This document shows positions 32,630 through 42,589 of a stretch of DNA of 64,000 nucleotides, piece after piece; position 1 is the first letter of the stretch; every line of letters begins with the position of its first letter. The stretch covers positions 34,243,199 through 34,307,198 of the forward strand of contig OX463849.1 of NCBI GenBank assembly GCA_949825065.1, read 5' to 3'. The position numbers were made by a program, and so were the translations under genes. Source of the stretch: Odontocerum albicorne. Lineage: Eukaryota > Arthropoda > Insecta > Trichoptera > Odontoceridae. The notes beneath the pieces are model-generated. The model had not been told where the DNA came from, made no database searches, and saw only the letters and a list, made by a program, of their open reading frames with translations.

Positions 32630-32877
32630 GATGATAGTTCACACTGATATTTTAGCGCCAACTTTGATGTACGTGAGTGAAACGTGCACGTGGAAAACGA
32701 CATAGGCACTGAATAAATCCTCTAGAAATGAGTACACTGAGAATTCATGGATTGAAAATGTATGATAGAATACAGAATAAAATGATAAGGGATGAATATG
32801 AACTTAACGCTGATTGATGTGTTGAGTAAGATGAAAAAGATCACTCTGATATGGTTTGGGCAGGTGAAACGAATGTC
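32630..32877 (+). pseudogene. RT-alpha LINE fragment, 5' side of a nested insertion
   Basis: 'ttagcgccaactttgatgta', 'gaaacgtgcacgtggaaaac', 'atgtattgagtaagatgaaa'-type sequence and 'gtttgggcaggtgaaacgaa' follow the RT-alpha order ('L-M-x-x-S-E-T-W-T-W-K', 'D-V-L-S-K-M-K', 'W-F-G-x-V-x-R-M'). The match stops at the Rep-B border and resumes at 33152. Confidence 0.75.
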
Positions 32878-33150
32878 GCCGGTTCTATCCCCGCGATGAG
32901 ATACTCCCTCCGAACGACATAGGCATTTTTTCCACCTAATATTCGGGGGTATAAGAATACTTATGACTTCAGTCATATATTCAGAAAAAAAAGCGGTATG
33001 GCTGGTGAGTTTGCTGGTGTGCAACGGTTCACTCACTTAAAGAGGAGAAAAAAGACAAAAGAGATGAAAACTCCATGCAACAACTTCGCTTTCTAGCATT
33101 GAAGTTGGAATGGCGAGGGGATCCTCGACTACGAAACCCTGCAACGACGA
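32878..33150 (+). mobile_element. Rep-B copy 2, inserted in RT-alpha
   Basis: Inverted with respect to copy 1: 'ggttctatccccgcgatgag' (B-box complement class), 'cacctaatattcgggggtat', 'gacttcagtcatata', 'gagtttgctggtgtgcaacg' and 'ggaatggcgaggggatcctc'. It splits an RT-alpha fragment. The motif 'gacagtgcaaatg' occurs twice at its right edge (near 33150 and 33180). Confidence 0.65.
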
Positions 33151-33151
33151 T

Positions 33152-33345
33152 GACAGTGCAAATGCATATTTAGAAGACGACAGTGCAAATGTATATGTAG
33201 AGGAAGACTTAGGAAAGTATGGTTAGATTAAGCGAATCATATTTTGAAAGAAGGAAACATAAAAAGGCACTAAAGTCGTTTGGTGCACTTTCCTCTCTGC
33301 CTACTTCGATGGGAAATGGTGTGATGATTATGTATGTACTCTTTA
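33152..33345 (+). pseudogene. RT-alpha LINE fragment, 3' side of the nested insertion
   Basis: 'cagtgcaaatgtatatgtag' then 'aggaagacttaggaaagtat', 'ttttgaaagaaggaaacat' and the ending 'gtgcactttcctctctgcct'. This is the continuation of 32630-32877. Confidence 0.75.
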
Positions 33346-33459
33346 ATGTAAACACTACAACTAAATGGTAGTTTTACAATATTATTAATCTCTTACAACT
33401 AACAAGAAGGCTCGTAACTCGTTCCCTGCTATCCATCCACGCGATATAGCGTAGCGAGC

Positions 33460-33800
33460 TTCAGTTGCTTGTATGAACCAATATAGCTCTGACGTTACCT
33501 ACCCTATTCATACTCATCATTCTGACTTCTTGGTCTCTTTGCTTCTGTTCTTTGTAATATCCATTTCTTTTCATTGATTTATACACTTTCTTCTTTATTT
33601 TTCTCTTGTACACAGTCCGTAAGATCTTTATTCCACTATGTATCGACCTTTTAACTTTCGCCGTGACACTGACGTCTTTTACTGTGTCCACTAATATACT
33701 TCTTATATTAATCCATTCTTCTTCAATATTTAATTTATAAATTATCATTCTCATTCATCCTTCCGCTCTATTTCTAAATTCCTCTTTCTTTGCTTCATCT
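33460..33800 (-). other. 97-codon minus-strand frame, possible LINE linker
   Basis: Begins 'MRMIIYKLNIEEEWINIRSI' and continues with a lysine/arginine-rich stretch ('KRKIKKKVYKSMKRNGYYKE'). It loosely recalls the linker between endonuclease and RT in LINEs ('EEEWxxxRxxLxxxxKDV' then a basic stretch), but this is weak. Confidence 0.25.
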
Positions 33801-34535
33801 TAGTTTCTCACATCTGATTCTCATTGCCAACATTTCTTTGTATATGATAGATCTCGACACATGGAGAATATTTATTCTGCTCGCCACTAGCTAATGTTCT
33901 CAACCGATTTGTACCCCTCGAGAGACTCTTTCTTGTATCGAGAACTCTCTTTTCCAGTGAATAATTCAATAACTACACATAGTAAAAAAAATTATACATA
34001 GCTTATAATACTTGACAATAACTACGACAAACATAACGTGAATCATTGACGCATGACTAATCCGTATTATTCATCCGATTGCATTGAACATTAAAAACAT
34101 TCCAATATTGTAATTTGAGAAGAAAAAAACGAATGTACCATTCGTACATTATTTTATACGTAATTTAAAATGGTGGATTAATTAAATATACTCAATGCGT
34201 GAAGAAAATAGTTAATAAATGACTAGTATAAAGCCCTTTCCAAACAACGGTTGTGTACCTTTTACACATTTTTTTGTTTTACACAATTTACCGTGAATTG
34301 TGTACCTTTTACACTTTCATTGTATACAATATATTCGAGCGAGCTTATCACCATTTTGCCATTATATTCCAACTAATGTAATTTTTAAAGCAAATATTTT
34401 TAATTAACAGACTTCGGTCTACCATTTGAAACCTTTTCTAAAGTCACCATTAGATAAGGAACCATAATTTATCTATTGTAGTCAAGCTTTCTACCTTAAG
34501 GCCACGACGTGTATAATTAAATGTAAGCAGAAACT
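33801..34535. other. No gene recognised
   Basis: AT-rich. 'ttgtgtaccttttacac' occurs twice near 34250 and 34300. Confidence 0.35.
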
Positions 34536-34539
34536 CTTA

Positions 34540-34985
34540 AGTAAGAGTCCTTTTAGGTACTGGTAAATCAAAGAACTAAAAACCGTCTGACTGCAGTTAA
34601 ATTAAGCATGAATCATACTTTAGAAAGAAGTAAATCAAGACATTAAAGACTGTCTGACTACAGTCAAATTAACTAAGAATTACACTCCAGTAAGTGGTAG
34701 ATCAATATATCAAAAACTGTCTGACTTGTTAAATTAGACAAGAGTCACACTCTAGTAAGTGGTAGATCAAGACATCAAACACTGTTATACTGTAGTTAAA
34801 TTAACTAAGAGTCACACTTTAGTACGTGGTAGATCAAGACACTAAAAACTGTCTGCAGTTAAATTAACTAAGAGTCACACTCTAGTAAGTGGTAGATCAA
34901 GACATCAAAAACTGTCTGACTGCAGTTAAATTAACTAAGAGTCAGATTCTAGTACGTGGTAAATCAAGACATTAAAGACTAGACA
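34540..34985. repeat. About 67-bp tandem array, 7 diverged units
   Basis: Unit core 'gagtcacactctagtaagtg' then 'gtagatcaagacatcaaaaa' and 'ctgtctgactgcagttaaat'. The first two units are the most diverged and the sixth is closest to the consensus; one unit has a short deletion. Confidence 0.9.
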
Positions 34986-35104
34986 GTATATATATGTATA
35001 TATTGTACATACAAGTACACATATCGACAGAGTTTGAGGGACAGTTTAAATATGCTTTGATGGAATGGGTCTTGCTGATTGATATGGAGTTCAAGACCAA
35101 GATC

Positions 35105-35560
35105 CACAGTATTTATTTATTTCATAAACGCTGCAACATACCTTGAAACAATATTAAAAAATATATACGTTATTAGCGTTTCATTAATTACAAAAGACAG
35201 GTATTAAAGAAATAAAACTATTATATTCAATCCTAATTTAAAAATTCATTAACACAATAAAATAATGCATAAGTATGCAAGAACACAATTCATAATTCTT
35301 TCAAAAATACAAAAAAAAATAACAATAAAAGGGACCGTCACAAGTCGGACAGCCCGCGCCGCACCACACCGAACGTCACTCTTAACATTCATGCACAAAA
35401 AAAACGCATAGTTTCGTACAAATAAAAAATAACCATAATCATCAATATTTTAAGAGCAATCAAAAGTTAATATCGACCACAGTCTCACAAGATTCTAAAA
35501 TATAAAAAAGTGACAATAACAACAGCAATAATGATAATCAAATATCAAACGAAAAGTTAC
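35105..35560 (-). repeat. Rep-G copy (degraded)
   Basis: Minus orientation. 'atttatttatttcataaacg' is at the end, 'ggaccgtcacaagtcggaca' then 'gcccgc' in the middle and 'catgcacaaaaaaaacgc' after it, parallel to 21940-22395. Confidence 0.5.
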
Positions 35561-35639
35561 CTTCTGTTTGACTAGCGAACTCTTCAAGGAAGTCTGATCA
35601 GATGTAAAATAAGTTGTTGTAAATCACAATTCAATTCGT

Positions 35640-35779
35640 TCTGAAGTTTCATTTGTGTCTCCGTATATCGCATTAACTCTTCGTTTCACCCTTTTCAACT
35701 ACCATGACTAAAGTTTATTCAACCTTCATTCTCAACTTATTCTCTTTACATTTATCACACGTCACACACCACTGTTATT
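35640..35779 (-). pseudogene. RT-beta-type fragment after the RT catalytic box
   Basis: On the minus strand this reads 'CDKCKENKLRMKVE', then 'TLVMVVEKGETK': the segment that follows the A-D-D box in this RT group. It directly continues from the 50-bp array. Confidence 0.6.
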
Positions 35780-36133
35780 CATTATGATACTCAGGTAACA
35801 CCACCATATCATCAGCATTTAACAATTCACATTATGATATGTTATTTAGATAAAACCACCATATCATCAGCATTTAACAATTCACATTATAATACTCAGA
35901 TAACACCACCATATCATCAGCATTTAACAATTCACATTATGATACTCAGTTAACACCACCATATCATCAGCATTTAACAATTCTTATTATGATACTCAGA
36001 TAACACTACCATATCATCAGCATTTAACAATTCACATTATGATACTCAGGTAACACACCATATCATCAGCATTTAACAATTCACATTATGATACTCAGAT
36101 AACACTACCATATCATCAGCATTTAACAATTCA
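35780..36133 (-). repeat. 50-bp tandem array built on the RT A-D-D box, 7 units
   Basis: Units start 'cattatgatactcagataac' at 35780, 35830, 35885, 35935, 35985, 36035 and 36084 (one unit is 55 bp, one 49). The minus strand of each unit reads 'LLNADDMVVLSEYHN', i.e. the RT catalytic A-D-D box and its downstream residues. The 50-bp period breaks the frame, so the array is non-coding. Confidence 0.9.
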
Positions 36134-36600
36134 CATAAATTCCCATTCAACGTTTTAATGCCACCCAATAACCTTTGTAGATCATATCACCAGCATAACA
36201 TATACCGTGCCATTTTCAGAATAGGCAGAGATAACAGATCTTCAATCTTTTCTATCCAATCACACAACTTTCACATCTTCTTCGTCCATACATCTAGTCA
36301 TGCACAATCTTTTATTGTTCATACTTCTTACTCTTTACCTTCTTTCAAAATCTGGTCCATTTGATCCAACCTCATTTTCTTTGGTTTCATTTCTCTTTTA
36401 CGTACTTCTGACTTGTATACTCGCTTAGTCATTAATTCTCTCCATATATCAAAACCGTCGTAAAGTTTCTTTCTTCGTCTTGATTAAAATACCCATTTTA
36501 TCCATGTATTCATTACTGATCTATTTATTTCACCTTCTTTCATACATTGGCACTTCTGAAATTTTCCTTTCTAGATGTTGTAATATTTTATTTATACCTG
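36134..36600 (-). pseudogene. RT-beta LINE fragment (C-terminal domain plus start of A-D-D region)
   Basis: On the minus strand the far part gives 'MTKRVYKSEVRKREMKPKKM' and 'RLDQMDQILKEGKE'; nearer the array it gives 'LLGGIKTLNGNLCE', which belongs just before the A-D-D box (compare 'ILNGNVCEFQCADDV' at 43225-43270). The C-terminal part lies upstream of the catalytic part on the same strand, so two copies are joined or the element is rearranged. Confidence 0.6.
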
Positions 36601-36770
36601 ACAACCAACTTTATAATTGCATAATTTATGAAAAAAAAAACAACAGGTAACTTAAAGTATACACATAATTTATATTGGTCTGGATTCGTTTCCTTTCATT
36701 TGCCGTGGCCTCAGTAAACTAGGATTATCTGTCTCTAACTGAGGATATATATGGTAACATGGAAAAATAA
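36601..36770 (+). repeat. Rep-H copy 2
   Basis: 'gcataatttatgaaaaaaaa', 'cctttcatttgccgtgg' and 'cctcagtaaactaggatt' match copy 1 at 22425-22570. Confidence 0.6.
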
Positions 36771-36849
36771 GTTGATGCTTATTCCGATTGTTGACTATAT
36801 AATATTCCGTTGCAGTCTCATTGCCTTGAAAAACAGTGAGACTTAATTA

Positions 36850-37065
36850 CACGTATGTATGACGCGAGTCAACCCCCGCCTTCTTCATCATTCCAGACAG
36901 ACCAAAAAGTTCATCACACATACTATCACCAAAAACACACCACTCTCAAGAGATCACACAAAACTTTGCTACAAGTCATACCTCCTGCAGGCCCAAGCAC
37001 TCAAACTCTCACCACAATTACAACCACGCTCAGATCCACTGCCTGAATTTTTAGCACCCTTTTGC
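36850..37065 (+). other. C/A-rich, G-poor block, unassigned
   Basis: Strong strand asymmetry ('caccaaaaacacaccactct', 'caccacaattacaaccacgc'). Two overlapping plus-strand frames of 63 and 71 codons run through it; neither shows a known domain. Could be a piece of a retroelement ORF. Confidence 0.25.
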
Positions 37066-37069
37066 CTTT

Positions 37070-38130
37070 ATTGAATTCGGCACCTCATTGCATCTCATGG
37101 GAACCAAAGAGGCATATTGCCTTTGGGCAAAATATTTTTCAACTCTAGGGATGGTGCAAATTTAATCAGTTGCCATGCGTGTTACGTGTCTTTGCCGAGT
37201 TTGCATTTTCTTTAAATAAGTATAAATAAACTAACTTATAATACGATTATTTTCAAAATAACTATTGTTAGTGCAATAACACAAGGAGGAATACATTAGG
37301 AAAAAAAACAGGGCTCATAATCCTCCCTCACGACACTTCAAAACAAGACAAAAACTTTTTGTTTATTTACTTAACGAAGAAAGAAAGGGCTTCTTATCAT
37401 CTGATGCAAGTCTAGACTTGTTAACTGCCCCGAGGCCAATGGAAACGTTGGTGCATAGGAATATAGCACCTGCGATGCACTTGTTGCATTGTGGGCCTGT
37501 GACTAATGTGGTGTGCGTATTGTTATATATTTTTTTGTTTCGTAATATGACCGACTGTGCCATAATGGGTTTTGTGGACAGAGAGAGAATAAATGTACAA
37601 CAAAGCTGTCAGTGTGCAAAAAAACACCCATGACCCAAAATTAATGGTGCAGTTTAAATTTATTGTTTTGTATCCGTCAGTGCTGGTTTTGTTGACCAGT
37701 TAATGAAAAAAATCAATTTAAATAGGAATATGTACATTTTACATATTTTTTATTGTTGCTTTATTGGATTGTAAGTGTGATGTAAAAAAATAAACATAAA
37801 GTTTATTTAATATTATTCTATACATTTTTGCACACTTGCCGATTTCACGCAACAAGCGCCCTCAGAATACTCGTAGATAATGATACATACTTATCCACAC
37901 ATCATAACGTACACATATTGTCAGGTTTCGGGCACAAATTGTTAATCCAAGATTTCGAAAAATGAGGCTTCGTGATCATTATCATGAAATGACTTATGTA
38001 TGTTACATTTCTAGTAAAAATTGCATTGGTATTTAAATTGTATATACTATTTTAACCAATTGACTATTCGAAGGAGTTTTAACGTTTAAATTAAAAAACA
38101 TGATTTAAAAAAAAAAAATTAAGTTTGATT
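37070..38130. other. No gene recognised
   Basis: AT-rich, with short open frames of no recognisable content. Confidence 0.35.
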
Positions 38131-38134
38131 TTCA

Positions 38135-38215
38135 CTTGTTTGACACCTTTCTGGTAGTCTAGAAGAGATTGCTATATAAAATGTAATCTGTTAGATTGTA
38201 GTGTATTAACGAAAG
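38135..38215 (+). repeat. SINE-A tail fragment
   Basis: 'ctttctggtagtctagaaga', 'gattgctatataaaatgtaa' and 'cgaaagtgtaataaa'. No head. Confidence 0.55.
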
Positions 38216-38311
38216 TGTAATAAAATAAACCAAAAACATATTTAATAATAGTCTAAGTACTAAAATTTTGTTCATTTTTCCGAATTTGCATTTGAAAACA
38301 TGAAGATTACG

Positions 38312-38500
38312 ACATCTATGGCCTAGTTGGTTAGACGCCTGACTTCCATTTCGGGGGGTCACGGATTCCATCCTCGTTGGAAGACGATTTCACTTAAGGT
38401 ACATTAATCATCTTTTTGGTTGACGGGAAAATATTGTCACATGGAAGTAAATCCACCAGGTGGTACTGTTTATAATAAATGTGTAATACAATATGCAGAA
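38312..38500 (+). mobile_element. SINE-A copy
   Basis: 'tatggcctagttggttagac', 'ggggggtcacggattccatc' (B-box decayed), 'tttttggttgacgggaaaat' and 'aaatccaccaggtggtactg', ending 'tgtgtaatacaatatg'. Confidence 0.75.
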
Positions 38501-39700
38501 TTAAGATATGATTCGGCAACGTTGAAAACTCAACTAACCAAGGATTTACAAAGAACAGTAAATTTGGGACATGTGATAAAAATTGGGCATACTAAAATAT
38601 GTAAATAAATATTGTTTTAAATACTTCATTGTTTTTAAAACTGATAAACTTTCATGGGATGTGAATTTATACAATTATAACACAATAAATAAATACATCT
38701 TTTCTGCACGTGTCAATTATTTATTATCTTTATAAAAAATATGTTCATTTTAGATTGGAAACAATATGCGATGAAAAGAAATTTTGTGACTACCGTGTAA
38801 GTAAAAAAAATATGGTGCTGCCTCCTTAATATATATGGGTATAATGTTTTGTTTGATACTTATCGTAGAAATATCCTCAAACCCATAAAAGGTTATCCAT
38901 CCAATTGATTTAGCCTTGATTTTTACAACTTTTTTTACGAAACCCCGAAAACCATAAAGCTTGATAGAACAAAAAAGTGAGACACTAAAAATCTCTTGAA
39001 AAATCAACAAACCACATAAATGAGCAATGCCTCATATAAAAAATTGCTGAAAATTAAGTTAAAAAAATATTTTGTACAGTGTCGTCAATTTAAACCTTTT
39101 TCGGACCGACACCCTTTAGCTTTCTTTGTTATATTTTTCCTTATATCGACAGACAATTTTAAATTTTGCAATATCGGTTTGATTATATTAAAATTTGGTA
39201 TGGTTGTATGGCACTTGTAGAATACATTTAGATCTCTCTATTTGGCGTTTTATAAAAAAATGACTTTCAGTTCTTGAATTGAGTCTCAGCTATTGTTGAA
39301 ATTATAAACCCTTTTTGGTTATTTACCAGCTTTAACTGGATTTAAAACTAACAATTTATTAGTTAAATCCTCAGTCGGGTCAGGTAGAAATGAGTCATCT
39401 TCGTACAAATGTTAGACAGAGGCTTTTTATAGCGGAAATTATTTAATTTATACCATATAATATTCGACGTGATTTGATTTCTTATGTCGTAATATATGGG
39501 TATTTGTTATTTATAAGAAAATTCATTTAAATAAGAATAAAATATTTAAGTAAGTACATAATATAGTTTATTTTTATTTATGAAATATTATATGGACGTA
39601 TTTTTAAATCATTATTAAGAATATTATTTACGTAAAAAGGATCCAACGAAAAATACTTTTTTGGTTTTATTAGAAATATCGAATGAGCATACTTCTATTT
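38501..39700. other. No gene recognised
   Basis: AT-rich; no supported feature. Confidence 0.35.
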
Positions 39701-39710
39701 TGTAATGTAT

Positions 39711-39945
39711 GTTATTACATTGCATACAGAACAACCTTCTTCTTCTTCTCAGTGTCATGTCAGGTCCCCCCAACGTGAATATCACTGGAGAGTAGATATC
39801 TTTGTCCCCAGCAGCCCGAAAAAGATCTCCAACGCCCCTTATGCCAGTCCAATCACGTATATTGCGGAGCCAGGAGATTTGCCTCCTGCCAACACCTCAT
39901 CGGCCTTCTATTTTGCCTTGGATGATCAGTTGCAGTAATTTGTAC
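39711..39945 (-). pseudogene. RT-gamma LINE tail with SINE-A-like 3' end
   Basis: Minus strand: 'LQLIIQGKIEGR', stop, 'GVGRRQISWLRNIRDW', 'GDLFRAAGDKDIYSPVIF' and 'LGGPDMTLRRRR'. The four-Arg end runs directly into 'aggttgttctgtatgcaatg' then 'taata', which resembles the SINE-A end 'aggttgtactgtatacaatg'. This is the best hint of which LINE shares its tail with SINE-A. Confidence 0.75.
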
Positions 39946-40014
39946 TTTGCTCCTCTAAGTACATAGGACACTTCGGATTTTAATATTAGTCAGCAACTCT
40001 CTATCAACTTTGAC

Positions 40015-40062
40015 AGAACAACCTGGAAGGTAAATTGCCATGTGGCAATATCATAGATCTGA
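40015..40062 (-). repeat. SINE-A tail fragment
   Basis: 'acaacctggaaggtaaattg' then 'ccatgtggcaatatc' in minus orientation. Confidence 0.65.
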
Positions 40063-40079
40063 GAATATTGCAAAATCTT

Positions 40080-40615
40080 AAGTAATGGCGAGAGAAAAGT
40101 GTGAAAGGAAAAGTAAATGTGAAATATTGGAGCAAGTTGAGGAATTCTGTTATTTGAAAGATATTTTCTTATATGATGAAAGAGTTAAGAGGGATATCGA
40201 ACGGCGTGTAGCGATAGGACACAAAGTCAATGGGGTACTAAAATATATACACTTGGACAGAATAATATAAAAATCTGGTAAGATGATGATGGTCCACGAA
40301 ATAATTTTGGTGCTAAGTTTGATGAATGGGAGCGAAACGTGGACGTGGAAAAAACTGAGAGGGAACGAATATATGTTGTGAAAATGTGTGAATTGAGAAT
40401 AATATATGGAGTGACAATGTATGACAGGATACAGAATTAAGTGAACTTAAGGCTGATGTGATAAGTAAGATGGAAAAGAGCTCGCTGAGATAGTTTGGGC
40501 ACGTAGAACGTATTAATGAAGAAATATTAACAAAACAGATATGTAGTGCAAATGTGAGTAGAAGGCGATTGAGAGGAAGATGAAGCATACTATGGTCGGA
40601 TCAAGAAAATTATGT
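40080..40615 (+). pseudogene. RT-alpha LINE fragment, relatively long
   Basis: Frame 'MAREKCERKSKCEILEQVEE', then 'FCYLKDIFLYDERVKRDIER' and 'VNGVLKYIHLDRII' covers the V-Y-L-G region and thumb. After a frame change come 'NGSETWTWKK', 'TMYDRI', 'W-F-G-x-V-E-R' and 'RGR'. It stops near 40615, where a second copy begins. Confidence 0.8.
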
Positions 40616-40629
40616 TCTGAAAGTAGTAC

Positions 40630-41010
40630 ATGGAGTAGTACATAGTACAGTAGTAATGTATGACAAAATACGAAATGAAGTGATAAGAGACGAGTGTGAA
40701 GTTAAGGCTGATGTGTTAAGTAAGGTGAAGAAGAACACGTTGAGGTGGTAAGGGCATGTGGAACGAATGAAATATGAAAACAGATTTATAGGGCAAATTT
40801 GAGTGAAAGTCGTAAGAGAGGAAAACCAAGGAAATATGGTTGGACCAAGTTAATATTATTCTGAAATAAGGAAACGTAGAAAGTCAGATAAATCGTAGGT
40901 GTATGGATGTAGCAAACAAGGATAAGGATGTGTGTCGAGGTCGGAAAGTCTTACGTTGTGTCCTCTATGCCTACCCCAGCAGGGAAATGTGATGGTATGT
41001 ATTTATGTGT
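40630..41010 (+). pseudogene. RT-alpha LINE fragment, second adjacent copy
   Basis: Restarts at 'VMYDKIRNEVIRDECEVKAD', 'VLSKVKKNTLRW' and continues to the ending 'cttacgttgtgtcctctatg' then 'cctacccc'. It overlaps in content with the previous fragment, so the two are separate copies in the same orientation. Confidence 0.75.
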
Positions 41011-41590
41011 AATCATAAATATATTTACGAGGCCCGAAGTGAAACCAGAATAATATATTTTAAAATATGTGAAAAAATATCAAGCAGAACCTAAAATGCG
41101 AAAAAACCCAACACTCAAATAAATATTATTTGAGTGTGTGTTTCTTTTTCGAATACACACACTTAGATAATCTATGTTATAATTATAATTATTTACCACT
41201 ACTGTTATTTCATCATATTATAATGATATATGTTGACCCGTTACTGCTACAGGGACGATGACTCACGATTTTTATATATAGTATACTCGTATATAATATT
41301 TACCAATACATGATTCGACTTCTATTCGTCAGCCCTAACCTGTTATTGAAAACATCAAGTAACAATCTCCAAAATAAATATATTATTATAAACGAAAAAT
41401 TTGAAATGTTAGTTTTCACTTTCACTAATTAAATAAATTAATCAAAATCATTTTAAGATAATATTGCCTAATAACTAATACTGTAGAACCAGAAACATTT
41501 CGTTTGACTTGGTTTAAAGTGACAAAATGTTAACAGATGATATCTGAAATAAATTTATACATATGAGTATTTACATACATACTGAACGTA
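41011..41590. other. No gene recognised
   Basis: AT-rich; no supported feature. Confidence 0.35.
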
Positions 41591-41599
41591 TTTACATAC

Positions 41600-42030
41600 G
41601 TACTTACGTATGACTGCGAGGCATGGACGCTCACAGTAAAGAACACACAAAAGCTCCAGACCGCACAAAGGGGCATGGAGAGATGCATGTTGTGATATTC
41701 TAAAAGAAACCGTAAACGAAACACCTGGATTCGCAATATAACAAAGGTAGAAGACGTTATAAAGGTGTGCAAAAGAATGAAGTGGCCATGGGCCGGACAC
41801 GTAGCCAGAATGTCAGACTCCCGATGGTCATCCGAAATAATCCAATGGTACCCAAGAGGCATAAAGAGGTCCAGAAGAAGACCGAAGGTACGCTGGATAA
41901 ATGAAATCAGGAAACATGGCATCAGCGAGCAAAAAACCGAACTATTTGGAGTCAACTTGGGGAGACCTTCATCCAGCAGTGGATCGACCCTGGTTGACAA
42001 TGATGATGATGACATACAAACTGGCACGTC
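41600..42030 (+). pseudogene. RTE-clade RT C-terminal remnant
   Basis: Plus strand: 'TYDCEAWTLTVKNTQKLQTA' then 'QRGMERCML', frameshift, 'VCKRMKWPWAGHVARMSD' and 'GIKRSRRRPKVRWINEIRKH', then 'LFGVNLGRPSSSSGSTLVDN'. This is the typical RTE/BovB-type end of the RT protein ('R-x-R-P-x-x-R-W-x-D-E-I'), with the short TGA-rich tail 'acaatgatgatgatgac'. The usual W-x-x-L-G-E-A is altered to F-G-V-N-L-G. Decayed copy. Confidence 0.8.
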
Positions 42031-42054
42031 GTTTTAATATGTTTGGGTAGGTTA

Positions 42055-42110
42055 TAATATTCACTTGATCCAATCATACTTTCCTTAGTCTTTCTCTCTC
42101 AAAAACTCCA
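42055..42110 (-). pseudogene. RT-alpha short fragment
   Basis: 'attcacttgatccaatcata' then 'ctttccttagtctttctctc' is the complement of the 'RPRKVWLDQVN' region. It would be the far end of the element at 42590-43550, with about 480 bp between them. Confidence 0.55.
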
Positions 42111-42111
42111 A

Positions 42112-42588
42112 AATTCAGAATCATCTATTTCAAAAACTCCAAAATTCACATTTTTTTCGAATTTCACTTTTCTAAGGATTTTCATTGTTTGGGGGCAAAT
42201 ACGTCTTATAGTGAAGAGAAACACTAAAAATCTTATTTCGGCATTTTATACAGAAATTTTCAATTGGCAGACGTGTGACCGTGAGTTAGACGGTAGCCCA
42301 GGCGATGATAATTGAATATTTAAAATATGTTTTTGAGAAATAAACATTTAATTTGATATAAAACAATATTTAAATTTTTTAGATTCACCTAAAAATGTGT
42401 GTATTACAGAAACACCAAAAATCCAATAACTTGAAAATATAAAAAAATATGTAAAGAGACGAAAATTTCTTTTTTCTTCTTATTATATCCACTAACATAA
42501 AAACTATATTTCTCTTTTTTACAAGAAAATACATTTCTTCCAAAATTTTACAGTGCACTTTTTTTAATTTCCCAATAAGTTAATCCTC
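42112..42588. other. AT-rich spacer between two parts of an RT-alpha copy
   Basis: 'caaaaactccaaaattcaga' is duplicated at the left edge. No recognisable content; may be an insertion. Confidence 0.35.
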
Positions 42589-42589
42589 C

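Noticed and set aside
33461..33754. Clear LINE ORF on the minus strand
   Set aside because: Only a loose resemblance to LINE linker regions; kept as low-confidence 'other'.
41765..42037. Host gene of 90 codons
   Set aside because: It is the C-terminal part of an RTE-type reverse transcriptase out of its full context.
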